64,000 bases of DNA from Rhipidocladum racemiflorum (GCA_036346355.1 CM070591.1:23854001-23918000), one strand, 5' to 3'; shown: positions 11,640-22,284, numbered from the stretch's first letter. Made by a program: numbers and translations. Notes: generated by a model not told the origin, from the sequence alone.

Positions 11640-12960
11640 TTGCTAAAGGAATAGGTTTGGAAATTCTTTCTTCAAATCCTCTTCGCGCTCCCAAGTCGCT
11701 TCGCTTTCTTCATGGTTGCTCCACTGAACTCTACAGAAACGGGTTGACTTGTTTCTAGTTTCTCGATCCATTGTGTCTAGAATCCTCACGGGATGCTCCT
11801 TATAAGTCAAATCCTCTTGCAACTCAATTGACTCTAGCGGTGTCTGCTCCTCAGAACTCGGAGACACTTCTTCAATCGGGACACATGGAATACATCATGC
11901 ACTCCTCGCCAACGATCGTGGCAACTCCACCGGTAAGCAACTTCGCCTCTGCGACTCAAAATCTTAAATGGTCCAACATAACGGGTGCGAAGTTTCCCTT
12001 TGGCATGGAACCTCTTAACTCCCCGAGAGGCGAACTCGAGGTAAACAAAGTCTTCCTCGTTCAAAACTCAAGTCTCGGCGACGATTGTCAAGATAACTCT
12101 TCTGCCGAGATTGGGCTATCTTCAACCTTTCCCTAATCATAGCGATCCGCTTCTTCAGCCTCTTGAAGAATATCAGGCCCAAAGACACGGCGCCACGGTC
12201 TCATTCCAATTCAATGGCGTCCGACAGTGGTCGACCATACAAAGGCCTCAAAAGGTGACATCTCAGAACTAGCCTGATAACTATTGTTGTAATCGAACTC
12301 GGCATACGGTAAACTCTTATCCCAAGAAGTAGCATAAGCTAATGCACAAGCTCTCAACATATCCTCCAGAATCTGGTTGACTCTTTCGGTCATTCCATCC
12401 GTCTCGTGGATGATAAGTCAGTATCAAGTTCAAACGGGTTCCCATGGCTTCATGCAACTTATTCCAAAACCTTGAGGTAAATTGGGTACCTCTGTCCGAT
12501 ACAATCCTCTTTGGCACTCCGTGCAAACAGACAATCCCGATCATGTACAATTACGCTAATTTATCTCCCGAGTAAGTGGTCTTCACAGGATAAAATGGGC
12601 TACTTTAGTCAAGCGATCCACTATAACCCATATGGAGTCATAACCTCCTTGAGTCTTAAAGAAACCGTAATGAAATCCATTCCGATTTCCTCCCACTTCC
12701 ACTCGTGTATTTTCAGCGGTTGTAGCAATCCTGCTGGTCTCTCGATGCATTGCCTTGACTCTGGCATACGTCGCACAATGCAACATGCTCGGCAACTTCA
12801 CGTTTCATACTCGGCCACCAGAATCTCTCCTTCAGATCCTGATACATCTTGGCGCTTCCAGGATGAATTGAGTACTTGGAGTCTTGGGCTTCTTCCAGAA
12901 TCAGTTGCTTTAACTCCTTCTTGTTAGGCACACAAATGCGATCCTTCATCCACAACGTGC
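11640..12960 (-). pseudogene. T1 right-copy integrase with chromodomain end
   Basis: The minus strand contains, from 12960 downward, integrase zinc-binding (HPGSAKMYQDLKERFWW), core (IVSDRGTQFTSRFWNK then MTERVNQILEDML with the catalytic Glu), the GPY/F module (RYVGPFKILSRRGEVAYR) and a terminal chromodomain-like piece (FCRVQWSNHEESEATWERE at about 11650-11720). The last motif places the family among chromoviruses. The catalytic Asp, Asp and Glu positions are visible, but frameshifts near 12050, 12400 and 12580-12800 break the frame. It reads toward the purine tract at 11596. Confidence 0.87.
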
Positions 12961-13709
12961 CTTGCTCATCCAACTTGAAGTCCTCTGCCTTGCCTTCCTC
13001 CTTGATGGACTTAATCCTGCGGATCTTGTCATCATCCTTCTGTCCTTCTCGGATCTGATCCTCTAGGGTAGGCTTTACTTCTAATGCGGCCAGGAATCCG
13101 CTAGGTACTACCTCAATCTTCATTTTCTGAAAATCCTCACATAACTCATCCTGACTTGTGGCTAGCAACGTACTCACGGTATGGCTTTTCCGACTCAGGG
13201 CATCGGCTACTACGTTGGCCTTCCCGGGATGGTAATGGATTCCAACATTATAGTCTTTGATCAACTCTAACCATCTCCTCTGCCTCATATTCAGATCCGA
13301 CTGGATGAATATGTACTTAAGGCTCTTATGATCCGTATACACTTCACATCTGTTTCCAATCAGATAGTGACGCCATATCTTCAAAGCATGCACTACGGCA
13401 GCTAACTCTAAGTCATGTGTCGGATAATTTTCCTCATGCGGCCTCAACTGCCTTGATGCATAAGCGACGACCTTTCCATCCTGCATCAGCACACATCCAA
13501 GTCCTTGGCGCGATGCGTCACAATAAATATCGAAGCTTTGAGCAACATCCTAAGAACCAACACCGGTGTTGATGTCAATCGCTTCTTCAGCTCCTGAAAT
13601 CCTTTCTCACATTCTGGCGTCCATGCAAACTTCTTTTCCTTCTTCAGCAGTTGCGTAAGAGGTTTCGCAATTGTCGAGAAGCCTTCGATGAAACGGCGGT
13701 AGTATCCTG
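12960..13709 (-). pseudogene. T1 right-copy RT thumb and RNase H, fused to LTR by deletion
   Basis: An open frame covers RNase H (MLMQDGKVVAYASRQL, VYTDHKSLKYIFIQSDLN) into the integrase zinc region. Upstream, YYRRFIEGFSTIAKPLTQLL marks the RT thumb at about 13600-13709. At 13709/13710 it joins LTR sequence (GGCATGCGTGCACGG), so the RT palm, protease, gag, pre-gag, primer site and part of the 5' LTR are deleted. The junction falls in similar CCTcGGCATG/CCTcGCCAT contexts, suggesting a short-homology deletion. This copy keeps CAG where the left copy has a stop at 4134-4136. Confidence 0.87.
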
Positions 13710-14325
13710 GCATGCGTGCACGGGACGGAACCCTAATCCTACACGGCGGCGACGCGGCGGAGGAGTCCGGCTCGGACTCGGCGGGGACGATGACGCTCAG
13801 CCGTCCACGTGGCACGATCAACGGCCACGATCGCGTGGACGCGATCGGATCCGGGCCGGATTCGGCCAAAGCGATGCACGATGATCCTCGGCCGCTGGAT
13901 CTTGATCCAACGGTTGGGATCGATTAGGTTTTGGAGTTGGTTTGGTCGAGTCATGTGGCTCGGTCGGACTCGAACTCAAGTCTGACTCGGGCTCGGTCGG
14001 ATGAACAAGAATCGGCTTCGGTTTGATTTTCCAGCGATTTAATATTTAAAATAATTCCCAGAAATTCATTTAATTCATTAAAAATAGCAAAATACTCAGA
14101 AAAATTCCAGAAAAATTCTGGAAAATATTTTAGGGTATTTGGGACTCAAATAAAATATTTCCAACAAAATTTTATTTGCAATATTAAATTCTTTAATTAT
14201 TTCAAAATGGAATAAATTCAAATAAATTCCAAATAAATCCAAATAAATTCCAGAAAATTCCAAAAATTCACCAAAGTGCCAAATCACACATGAATTCAAT
14301 AAAAGCAAAATTTTGGGGTGTTACA
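13710..14325 (-). repeat. T1 5' LTR remnant (616 bp)
   Basis: Collinear with about 10986-11595, including the palindrome at 13892-13913 and the terminal GGTGTTACA. The next base (14326) begins CACTA transposase sequence, so this marks the right insertion border of the array. Confidence 0.9.
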
Positions 14326-16125
14326 ACACAGTATGGAGCTCGTGGCCGGCTCTCATTTCCATTTAAACCAACTTTAACCTCGAGCCACGGCCTAGCACAA
14401 TGATCACCCATGTCTTTCCTAGCACTCACGTTATCCTTTGTTTTGTCGGTTACATCAAACACCATGCTTATGATGCTTTCTGCCACATTGCGTTCTTGGT
14501 GCATCAAATCTATGTTATGCGGCAGAATCAAAGCTTTCGCGTAAGGCAGCTTCCAAAGAAAAGAAACATGAGTCCAGTTGTGCTCCTTTCCATAGCTAGT
14601 GAAACCCACTTCCGTAGATCGTTTAAGCCGACTATGCCATTCAGCTATCTCTTCTCCTATGAGTCGCTTCGGCGGCCCTTTTTTTAACTTTCTTTCCTTT
14701 TCGAAATGCTTTGACGTCGTTCCTGAAATGGTGCCTTGCCGGAAGCCACCATCGATGGCAATCGAAGAATGTGATCTTCTTACCGTGCGTGAGCCTGAAT
14801 GCATTAGAGTCAGCCATACAATTTGGACAACATAGGCGACCATGAACACACCAGCCGGCCCAAATGCCATATGCCAACAAATCATGGACCGACCACAGGT
14901 ATGCGGCTCGTAAGGTAAATTCTCTACAAGCAACGCTATCATATGCCTTTTCCCCTCGCCATAACTTTTTTAGCTCGTCAATTAAGGGCCGCATGAACAC
15001 ATTGAGATCCTTCCCTGGATGCTTAGGACCTGGAATGACAAGAGCAAGGAATATGAACCCCTCTATCAAACAAATTTCAGGTGGAAGATTGTATGGCATG
15101 ATGAAGACCGGCCAACAAGAGTAGGGGCTAGCGCTTGCGCTGAAAGGTGTGAAACCGTCCGTGGACAAACCAAGACGAACACTCCTATGGTCACTTGCAA
15201 ATGCAGGATCGAATCGGTCCAATGCCTGCCATGCCTCGCCATCAGATGGATGCAACATCATATCCGGGTCTTGGTCCTCACGTTTACCTTCTTTGTGCCA
15301 CCGCATATGTTTCGCTGTTTCTTTTGACATGTACAGCCATTTAAGCCTATCCATGATCGGCATGTACCGAAGTTGTTTAGTTGCGACCTTTGTAGTCACT
15401 GATACCCCTTCCTCATCTACCACCTCAATGAATCTACACTTACCGCAATGCATACAATGAGTATCATTGTCATGATCCTTCCAAAACAGCATGCAATTAT
15501 TCTCACACACATCAATCTTCTCGTAATTCATCCCAAGGCCAGCCATCAACTTTTTCGATTGGTACAAATCCTTTGGCATCTTGTGGTTAGGCGGAAGGAC
15601 ATCATTCATAAGTTCAAGCAAAGCGTAGAAGCATTTGTTCGAAAAGTTGAACTTCGACTTCATCGACATAAGCTGTGTAACCGCCTGCAGGACGGTCACA
15701 TTGGTCAAGTCATGCAGCTTCCCATCCGAGGCGTCAAGGAGCCTATAAAATTCCTTAACCTCCTCCGACTGTGACCCCTCCCCCGAGTTAAATTCAATCC
15801 CCCTGCCAAGATCATCCAGCATCTCTTCCATCCGGTCGTGATCCTCCCCATGGTCCGCCTCAATGGCCTGCCCTACGGCCTCTCCATGACGGTGCCACAC
15901 CAAATAGTTAGGCATGAACCCATTTTTGCAAATGTGATACTGCACTATATCCTTGCTGTAGTAGCTGTTATTCTCACAGAGGGTACACGGGCAATACACA
16001 TATTCAGCTCCTCCAGTGAATGCTCGCTTCAAGAAAGCATCTGTGATCTGCCCCCATTCCCTTGAGTGGCCCCCATCACTCCTCCATCCGTCATACATCA
16101 CCCTTCGATCGTTACCCATTCTCAA
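14326..16125 (-). pseudogene. CACTA TNP2-like transposase (truncated, one frameshift)
   Basis: The start at 16125 opens a 494-codon frame. The N-terminal transposase-associated region reads FLKRAFTGGAEYVYCPCTLC then ICKNGFMPNYLVWHRHGE. A cysteine/histidine cluster (CMHCGKCRFIEV) follows, then the TNP2 core LSTDGFTPFSASASPYSCWP, ICLIEGFIFLALVIPGPKHP and GWCVHGRLCCPNCMADS. Near 14660 a frameshift moves the chain to a second frame with ALILPHNIDLMHQERNVAES, also typical of the family, until the T1 insertion at 14325. TNP2 proteins cut CACTA termini. This copy lacks its C-terminus and is inactive. Confidence 0.93.
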
Positions 16126-17432
16126 ACCTAGACAAATGAAACGATGTCAACGTACGACCGTGGCTTAGGTGACAAAGACAACAGGGTTATGTGGCCGAAA
16201 TCACGTTGGATCGCTCACACGTCACAGGCCCCATGCAACAACCAACATTCTAGTAAATAGGACATCCACTCAGCTAAAAGACTTATTACCTCTACTAAAA
16301 GACTGAAACCAACCTTTTAACTCTTTAAAACCGGCTTAAAACTAAGTCACCGAAATGTACAAAATTTTGGCATGACCTCTCTAGTAAATAGGACATCCAC
16401 TCAGCAGACAAAAAAAACATTTGCAGTGATAATATATATATATCAATAATCTCTCAAACCAGAAGGAGACATTCTAGCAGATCCTTAATGCAAACACAAG
16501 TGATAAGTAACTAATCAACTACAAGCCACTTCATATACATCTGTTCTAGGAATTACAGTTACAAATAATAATGTGATGTCAAATATAATCCATACTTAGA
16601 GCATCTCCAACAACACTCTCCAAATTTCACTCTCCAAAAATCAAATTTGGAGAGTTCTCCAAAAATTTGACTCTCTATATCTCCTTCCTCTCCAACAGCA
16701 CTCTCTATATCACACTCTCTATTTTCTTTCCCCTATATTTTAATCATATTCCATGATCGCCATAACAATCAGTAAAGATACATGTGTTGTATTTCAAGAG
16801 TACCAAGCATAGCTCACCGGACAAAGACCTTTGGCTGCGCCAAGAAAGCCTTCTCAGTCTGCACATGGGAAAGAATGCCATACATCAGAACCATGAAACC
16901 ACTATCCAATGGTTACAGCACAATTCTTTGGATAAATAACCAAAACAGACATGATTTTAGTATAAAAACGTTGGAACAGCACAATTCTTTGGATAAATAA
17001 CCAAAAGCTTTACTGATTCATTCACTCAACCACAAAACTAACACAAACCAATGTGGGCACTATGGGAGACATGGCCATCTGATTCTAAAGGAAGAGCCGA
17101 AACGAACCCTCTGTTCATGTTGGACCTACTATAATGAACTGAACAAACTTCATGAAAACTTCTCTTGTCAATTTCGACGGCAAGCCATGTCAATAGTGCA
17201 TTAATGTTTTTCAGATCAGCCCAAGGCAATAATGCCGATACCTTTCGAATCTATATAGGATCTAGAGAGCAACTAAAGTAACTAAGAGAGAGCCAGACAA
17301 GCACTTGCAAATTTGTAATGCGTCCAGTGTAAGCAAAATAAGACATATAGTACCGCAGAACGGCTTTCTTATTGAAACAATAGATTATTTCCACATAGCA
17401 ATTTTATAGTTTTTGCTTTATAAAAGTAAACA
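16126..17432. other. CACTA non-coding spacer with direct repeats
   Basis: There is no convincing coding sequence. An exact 26-base direct repeat lies at 16249-16274 and 16380-16405. An exact 31-base direct repeat lies at 16915-16945 and 16976-17006. A TA microsatellite occurs near 16432-16443. The MITE-like segment at 16598-16745 is listed separately. The spacer separates the transposase start from the captured gene fragment and probably includes the transposase promoter. Confidence 0.7.
16598..16745. repeat. MITE-like fragment
   Basis: Begins TTAGAGCATCTCCAACAAC, the start of a very common grass MITE type with a TTA target site, and continues in short CTCTCCAAA/TTTGGAGAG inverted units. I could not find a clean matching far end, so it may be partial. 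Confidence 0.45.
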
Positions 17433-17785
17433 GTCAGGAAATGTCATACAATCGCTGAACTTTAGCTGCATTATCACCATTATAATCATTATGAGCTACA
17501 GTTGGATAGGAAAGGCTGTTGGTAGAACAAAGTTTGGATTGCGCAAAATAGAAGAAATGTAAGCACTGACTTCTCATATTGCTCTCTGCATCTCCCTCTC
17601 CAAGGAGCAGCCTTGCAGCTTCATCAAATGAGATCGTCTCAACCTGCTCCAAGCACAAATCCCATTGCAATTAACGGCTATGGACAACCCAGCTTAAGCG
17701 AACAATTGAAGGGAAAATTCAGTTCTGCTCACCTCCATGGTGAGGAAGAGCTTGACGAAATTCTGGGTGAGCTCCTTCCTATGAT
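17433..17785 (-). pseudogene. Captured atypical E2F (DEL-type) gene fragment, second DNA-binding domain
   Basis: Three exon-like blocks on the minus strand are bounded by splice consensus: 17785-17733 (acceptor TTTGCAG, donor GTGAGC), 17643-17571 (acceptor GAGCAG, donor GTCAGT) and 17465 to about 17433 (acceptor AATGCAG). Reading across them keeps one frame: HRKELTQNFVKLFLTM, then VETISFDEAARLLLGEGD, then NMRTKVQRLYDIS. This matches the winged-helix E2F domain of plant DEL proteins, which repress endocycle entry and whose second domain reads similarly with RRLYDI. The R-to-Q change, a short deletion after RKE and a stop just after LYDIS show decay. It is interpreted as host exons carried by the CACTA element. 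Confidence 0.78.
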
Positions 17786-18414
17786 CTGCAAATGCAGCAC
17801 AGAAAACTCCAAGTCAGTACACAATAGAAGAGCCACAAGGTACACCAAAACGATGAGAAAGTGATTAATTGACTATACCATATCTAAGCTGGCAACGAGG
17901 TGTGTCAGGCTTACCAGAAGGATGGCCCACAGATTGGCTGAGCCTCTGACAAAGGCGCCGAGGAGGCCGACCAAGAGGTGGAGGAGACTGGCACGGGGCA
18001 GAGGACGGCGACCGGGGCGCGGATGAGGCCAGCCGGGGGTGGAGGTGGAGGAGGTCAGCCGAGGGCGGAGGTGGTGCTCACCGGCTCGGGGAGGGCGCTG
18101 GCGGCCGGAGGAAGGAGCGGGCGGCGCGGTGTCTGCTCGGGCAGGGAGAGGCAGGAGGCGACGGCCAGGCGGGCAGCGGCAGCTAGCCGAGGGAGGTGGC
18201 GGCGCGCGGTGGCCTCGGGGAGGAGCAGAGGGCGTGATGGCCTTGGGGAGGAGCAGAGGGCGCGCGGTGGCCTCGGGGAGGAGGAGGCGGTGCGAGTGGG
18301 CGGGCCGGCGGGGGGGGGGGGTCGGGGATGGGGGCGGCGGCGCGGGCTGGTGGGCGGGCGTGTGGGTGAGAGGAGCGAAGAGAGAGATGACCGTGTGGGC
18401 CGGTGTTTACCCTT
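17786..18414 (-). other. GC-rich 5'-exon-like block of the captured segment
   Basis: A donor-like CTTCTG|GTAAGC (GT at 17913-17914, minus) ends a GC-rich stretch reaching to about 18400. Both strands are open in several frames because of composition (Pro/Arg/Ala-rich), so no protein is claimed. It could be the first exon and leader of the captured E2F-type gene, or the CACTA promoter. The intron-like 17786-17912 links it to the first recognised exon. Confidence 0.4.
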
Positions 18415-18644
18415 TGTTATATTCGTGAGTCTTCCTTGGCCCACGAATGTAATTAAATTTGTGGGTTTCTTTACAAACCGATGAATTTAAACATATAAAT
18501 TCATGGGTTTATTGTTAGCCCACGAATTTAATTAAATACGTGGGTTTTTTAATAACCCGATGAATTTAAACTTTTAAATTCGTTGGTTTATTTTTGCGCA
18601 CGAATTTAAAAAAACCCACAAATTTTTCACTGTTTCTTGTAGTG
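18415..18644 (-). repeat. CACTA subterminal repeats and terminal inverted repeat
   Basis: The plus strand shows repeated CCCACGAATTTAATTAAAT and ACCGATGAATTTAAAC units at about 18436-18470, 18478-18545 and 18555-18610, then TTTCTTGTAGTG at 18633-18644. These short AT-rich repeats near a CACTACAAGAAA end are the typical binding region for CACTA transposase accessory proteins. Confidence 0.85.
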
Positions 18645-19390
18645 TATGCTCTTCTTGTAGACATGGTAAGATCATTGCAGGTTCACATCCACCTCTTACC
18701 ATGGTGATGACAAACGCTCCAGGACAACTACTACATCTTGATACAGTTGGACCATCTCGAGTTCAATCCTTTGGAGGCAAATTGTATGTGCTTGTGATTG
18801 TTGATGATTTTTCTAGATACTCTTGGGTGTACTTTATGGCATCTAAGGATGAGGCTTTTAGTCATTTTAGAAGTCTTGTGCTTAGACTTTCTGTTGATCA
18901 TCCAGGAGCTCTTAGAGCTATTAGAAGTGATAATGGTACTGAGTTTAAAAATGCTTCTTTTAATCACTTTTGTGCTGAAAAAGGAATTGATCATTAATTT
19001 TTATCACCTAGAGTGCCTCAACAAAATGGTGTAGTTGAAAGGAAAAACAGAACGTTGGTTGAGATGGCTAGAACTTTGATAGATGAACATCATACTCCTA
19101 GGAAATTTTGGGCTGAAGCAATTTCAACTGCATGCTATGTCTCAAACCGTGAGTTTTTGAGATCAAAATTGGGTAAGACTCCATATGAGCTCCGGTTTGG
19201 ACATAGACCTTCTGTTTCTCACTTTCGAGTTTTTGGATGCAAATGCTTTGTCTTGAAATATAGAAATCTTGATAAATTTGAAGCTAGATCAATGGATGGC
19301 ATTTTTCTTGGATATCCTGCTCATACTTGTGGCTATCGTGTGCTTGTTTCGGAGGCTAAAAAAATTGTGGAAACTTGTGAAGTTACTGCT
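18645..19390 (+). pseudogene. Copia integrase core (fragment)
   Basis: Directly after the CACTA end, CSSCRHGKIIAGSHPP belongs to the pre-integrase region. The core follows: LLHLDTVGPSRVQSF and VIVDDFSRYSWVYFMA (first Asp), AIRSDNGTEFKNASF (second Asp), then after a stop at about 18996 PQQNGVVERKNRTLVEMART (Glu), and FRVFGCKCFVLK further on. It is copia-type because integrase precedes RT. The chain stops being recognisable at about 19390, where GC-rich element X sequence begins, and the RT N-terminal half is missing. Confidence 0.9.
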
Positions 19391-21813
19391 TGATCCTCTA
19401 CCGGGTCAGCGTCTAGCCTGAGCGCCACGTCCTCAGCCACTACTTCCAGCGCCGGGTTGACCATCTCAAGCTGGTCGGCGACCTGCTCAGCGGCGTTGCT
19501 GACCTGTGCCTCTGCGCGGGCCCTGTCCCCTTCCACTCCCTGGATGGTGGCCATGGGGTCAAAGTTGGCGTCCCGACTGGCGCAGCAGGCGAGCACGTAC
19601 GTCGCCGTGGCCACCGCGACTACCCGCCCCTCTTGGCTGGACCGGGTGGCTAAGGCGCCGGGCAGGTGGGTGAGGAAGTCGGCAATCCGGCTCATGCAGA
19701 AGGCATAGTGCCGGGCTGTCTGCTCTAGCCTAGAGGCTCTAAGCTGGCCACCATCCGGTCGAAGGCCGGGCGTAGCATGAAGGTGGTCTCGGCTTCCACA
19801 CGGAGCCGCTCACCCTTCTCTTTGTCGCGCTACCGGGTGATCACCTTGACGCGGAGCGCTCCTTGCTCCCTCTCCTGCAGTAGATCCCGCTCCAACCGCT
19901 CCGCCCGGCCGCGCCAGTCCTGCGCCTCCTTGCGGAGGCGGTTGTTCTCCACGGTAGCCTCCCTCAGCCTCTCCTTGCTCGTCGCAAGGCGGCCGCTCAC
20001 GCTGGAGTGCAACTTGCTGAGGGCGGCCAGCAGAGCATCCGCATCCGCCGAGGGGACTGAGGCATTGGGGGCCCCCGGAGTGGGCGGCAAGCCCATCCCG
20101 CCTTCAGGCGGTAAGACGGCTGCCCCTGCGACGGCCCCCTGGCGGTCACCTGGGTCACCTCGATGCTCGACCCGCTGCGGCCCGTGACTGCCGCGGCTGG
20201 CGGTGCAGCAAGCGCCTCCGGCTGGGGCGCTTGAAGTGGTCGCCCTGAAGAAGGTAAAAAGGAGGTAAGCCTCTCAGATTAAAAGAACTTGACAGTGTGC
20301 TGTGTGTCAGTTTGCGTACCGGCAGAAGGCCTCCTGAAACAAGGCGCGGCTGGGGCAAGCGTCAGTCCCCCTCGCGGCGCCAGTACTGGCGGATTGACCT
20401 GCGCTGGTGGCGCGGAGGAAGGACCGGTGCCGGTGGCGGCGGCGGAGGCAGATCGACCTGCGCCAGCGGCGGCGGAGGAAGGACCGGTGCCAGCGGCGGT
20501 GGAGGCGGGTTGACCTACGTCGGCGGCGACGGAGGATCGACCTGCGCCGACGGCGGCGGAGGAAGGACCGGTGTCGGTGGAGCTATGGTCTGAGCAGCGC
20601 CAACTTCAATCATCTCGACGGGAGCAGTTGAAGTGGCAGCTGCGGCTGCCGTAGAGCTCCCCACCCCGGTCGTGGTCGCCGTGCCCCCTGGCGGGACGCG
20701 AATCCTCCTGGGGCTGGCACTAGGGGCGTCGTCGTCAGCGGGGCGCTTGCCCCTCCTCTGGTCGCCAGCTGGAGGAGGGTCCCGGATCATCAACGCCACT
20801 TGGCGGGGCATGTTCACCAGTCCCATGGGGTCCATGGTGGGCATGGCACGGGTGATCGCCACGCATTCCCGGGGCTCCACTTGGAAGAGTGGGAGCGCGC
20901 CCGTCGGGAAAGGCGGGACGTTGTTAGAGGCACCCAGCAACCCCATCCAGGATTCAAGCTTTGCGGGGGACAAGTCCCCCGCGGCTGAAAAAAAAAGAAG
21001 AAAAAAAAGAGAGAGGAGTGAAGCCATCGTTAGTTCAACGGCGGTTGCAAAAAGCACCAGAAAGAGAAAAAACAAGTAACCTACCTCCGGGAGCTGTCCT
21101 GGTCATGTCGTCGGGGCCCGTGTCTTGCCGAGCGAGGCGAGCACTGGCCTTGGGGCTGATTCTCCGAGAGATGTAGTCCCGGAGAACCATGCCTCCCGTC
21201 AGGCCCGCTGTTCGCAGCTGGTCCACGCGGGCCAGCATCGTCCGGAGCTCGGGCGTCTCATCGACGTGAGCTCCCCAGGTGGGGGGGTGCTGACCGCTGG
21301 TCCAGTCGGCAACTCCAGGACTTCTACGCCGCTGTCGTCCTCGACGTAGAGCCACTCATTGCGCCAAGTCCTCTAGTTGGAACGGAGGTCCAGCGGAATG
21401 TAGCGTGAAGTTGCACCGTCCCGAAGGCGGAGGTGGCAGCAACCTGATGGGGTGGAGGTGTCCTTGGCCGCGCGCAAGGAGTAGAAGAAGCGGAAGAGAG
21501 GAAGGTTGGGGGCCACTCCCACGAACATCTCGCAGAAGTGGGCAAAAACAGAAAGAAGGATGACGGAGTTAGGAGGAAGGTGAATGTTGTGGATGGAGTA
21601 GTAGTTGAGGACAGTGAGGTAGAAGTCGGACATTGGCGGGAGGAGACCCGCCAGCATCGCCCAGCCGAAGAAGATCACTTCTCCTGGGTGGCAGCCGGGC
21701 GCAGTGGTCCCGGCACGGGTGCGGATGGTGCCGCCGGAGATGTACGGGGAAAACCGCACGGCGTCGACCTCCTCGACGGTCAATGGAGGGAGCAGAGGTG
21801 CTGGAGGCGCCAT
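19391..21813 (-). pseudogene. Antisense gene of X: 'putative gypsy type transposon' domain protein
   Basis: The start at 21813 (MAPPAPLLPPLTVEEVDAVR) lies 136 bases below a TATA box. Residues 50-130 contain PPMSDFYLTVLNYYSIHNIH, LPPNSVILLSVFAHFCEMF and NLPLFRFFYSLR, typical of the grass 'putative gypsy type transposon' domain. A TAG at 21373-21375 and a frameshift before 21355 break it. GLTGGMVLRDYISRRISP follows. Predicted introns are 21084-20985 (GTAGGT...TTTTCAG, phase preserved) and 20319-20245 (GTACGC...CTTCAG). Downstream are a Pro/Ala-rich repeat region and a coiled-coil-like stretch (LATSKERLREATVENNRLRK). Its role is unknown; it is thought to be a Gag-like or accessory protein. The 3' end is cut at 19391. 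Confidence 0.75.
20380..20590 (-). repeat. Low-complexity GCC/GGC-rich repeat in antisense gene
   Basis: Imperfect repeats around GGCGGCGGAGGAAGGACCGG occur several times and encode a Pro/Ala/Ser-rich linker of the antisense protein. Replication slippage is the likely source. Confidence 0.7.
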
Positions 21814-21948
21814 GAGAAGCGAAGAAGCGAAGGTGCAAGAGGCAGGCGACGCGCAGTAAAGAAGCAGTTCGCAAAAAGCAAATGTTAGGGCTTAGCAGTT
21901 GGGCGAGGCTGAAAGGAAAGAACGAACCGCTCCACCAGTGGCCACTTG

Positions 21949-21956
21949 TATATATA
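21949..21956 (-). promoter_or_regulatory. TATA box of the antisense gene in X
   Basis: TATATATA on the minus strand (CCTATATATACAAG context), about 136 bases upstream of the ATG at 21813. This suggests a dedicated promoter opposite to the LTR transcript. Confidence 0.6.
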
Positions 21957-22210
21957 GGCGCATGGAGGAATACTTCGGCGGGAGACCCGAAGGGGCACAG
22001 CGGTTCGATGGAGGGAAGTCCAAAAAATCAGTAAAGGCGTGGGCATGTTCCAAAGGCCCGCGCCGGTTACGAGGCGGGGGCGGCTGCATGCCCCACCTCG
22101 ATGCCCGGAAACGGCGGCGGCATTTAAAGGCGCAGCGTTACGTGGGTGTTTATGATGGACCCACCCGGGAGACTGAGCCGCTTTTTCCAAAAAGGCATGA
22201 GGATGCTCCA

Positions 22211-22229
22211 GGGTGGGTCCGGGGGCTAC
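22211..22229 (+). other. Polypurine tract of X
   Basis: GGGTGGGTCCGGGGGCTAC immediately precedes the LTR start TGTCGGTG. This sets the plus orientation of X. Confidence 0.7.
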
Positions 22230-22284
22230 TGTCGGTGTATTCTACACCAGGGTGCCCACTTCACCTTAGTAAGAGCCGCCCAGC

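Larger units (their letters stand above)
1..14325 (-). mobile_element. Chromovirus (Tekay/Del-like) tandem array T1: LTR-INT-LTR-INT-partial LTR
   Basis: Three LTR segments of one family (1-2431, 8114-11595, 13710-14325) alternate with two internal regions (2432-8113, 11596-13709), all in minus orientation. The middle LTR is followed on the minus strand by a primer-binding site and pre-gag/gag, so it is the 5' LTR of the left copy. It is preceded by a purine tract and an integrase-chromodomain end, so it is also the 3' LTR of the right copy. This shared-LTR layout normally arises by unequal recombination between elements. The right end (14325) abuts CACTA transposase sequence, so the array sits inside that transposon. 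The left end and its target-site duplication lie outside the window. Both internal regions carry stops and frameshifts. Confidence 0.9.
14326..18644 (-). mobile_element. CACTA (En/Spm) transposon, 5' half
   Basis: On the minus strand the element starts at 18644 with CACTACAAGAAACAGTG, the classic grass CACTA terminus. Subterminal repeats, a GC-rich block, captured gene exons and the TNP2 transposase (16125 to 14326) follow. The transposase is cut by the T1 array at 14325, and the rest and the other terminus lie outside the window. The flanking base triplet is TAT (18645-18647). Beyond it the copia integrase region reads on, so the transposon sits inside copia pol. Confidence 0.9.

Noticed and set aside
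18055..18444. Long overlapping ORFs on both strands in GC-rich DNA.
   Set aside because: Low-complexity Pro/Arg/Gly sequence in every frame. No domain, so not called as a gene.
20985..21084. Hydrophobic N-terminus resembling a signal peptide in a minus-strand ORF starting near 21075.
   Set aside because: The hydrophobic residues come from the poly-T tract of a predicted intron (GTAGGT...TTTTCAG). The exon begins at 20984.
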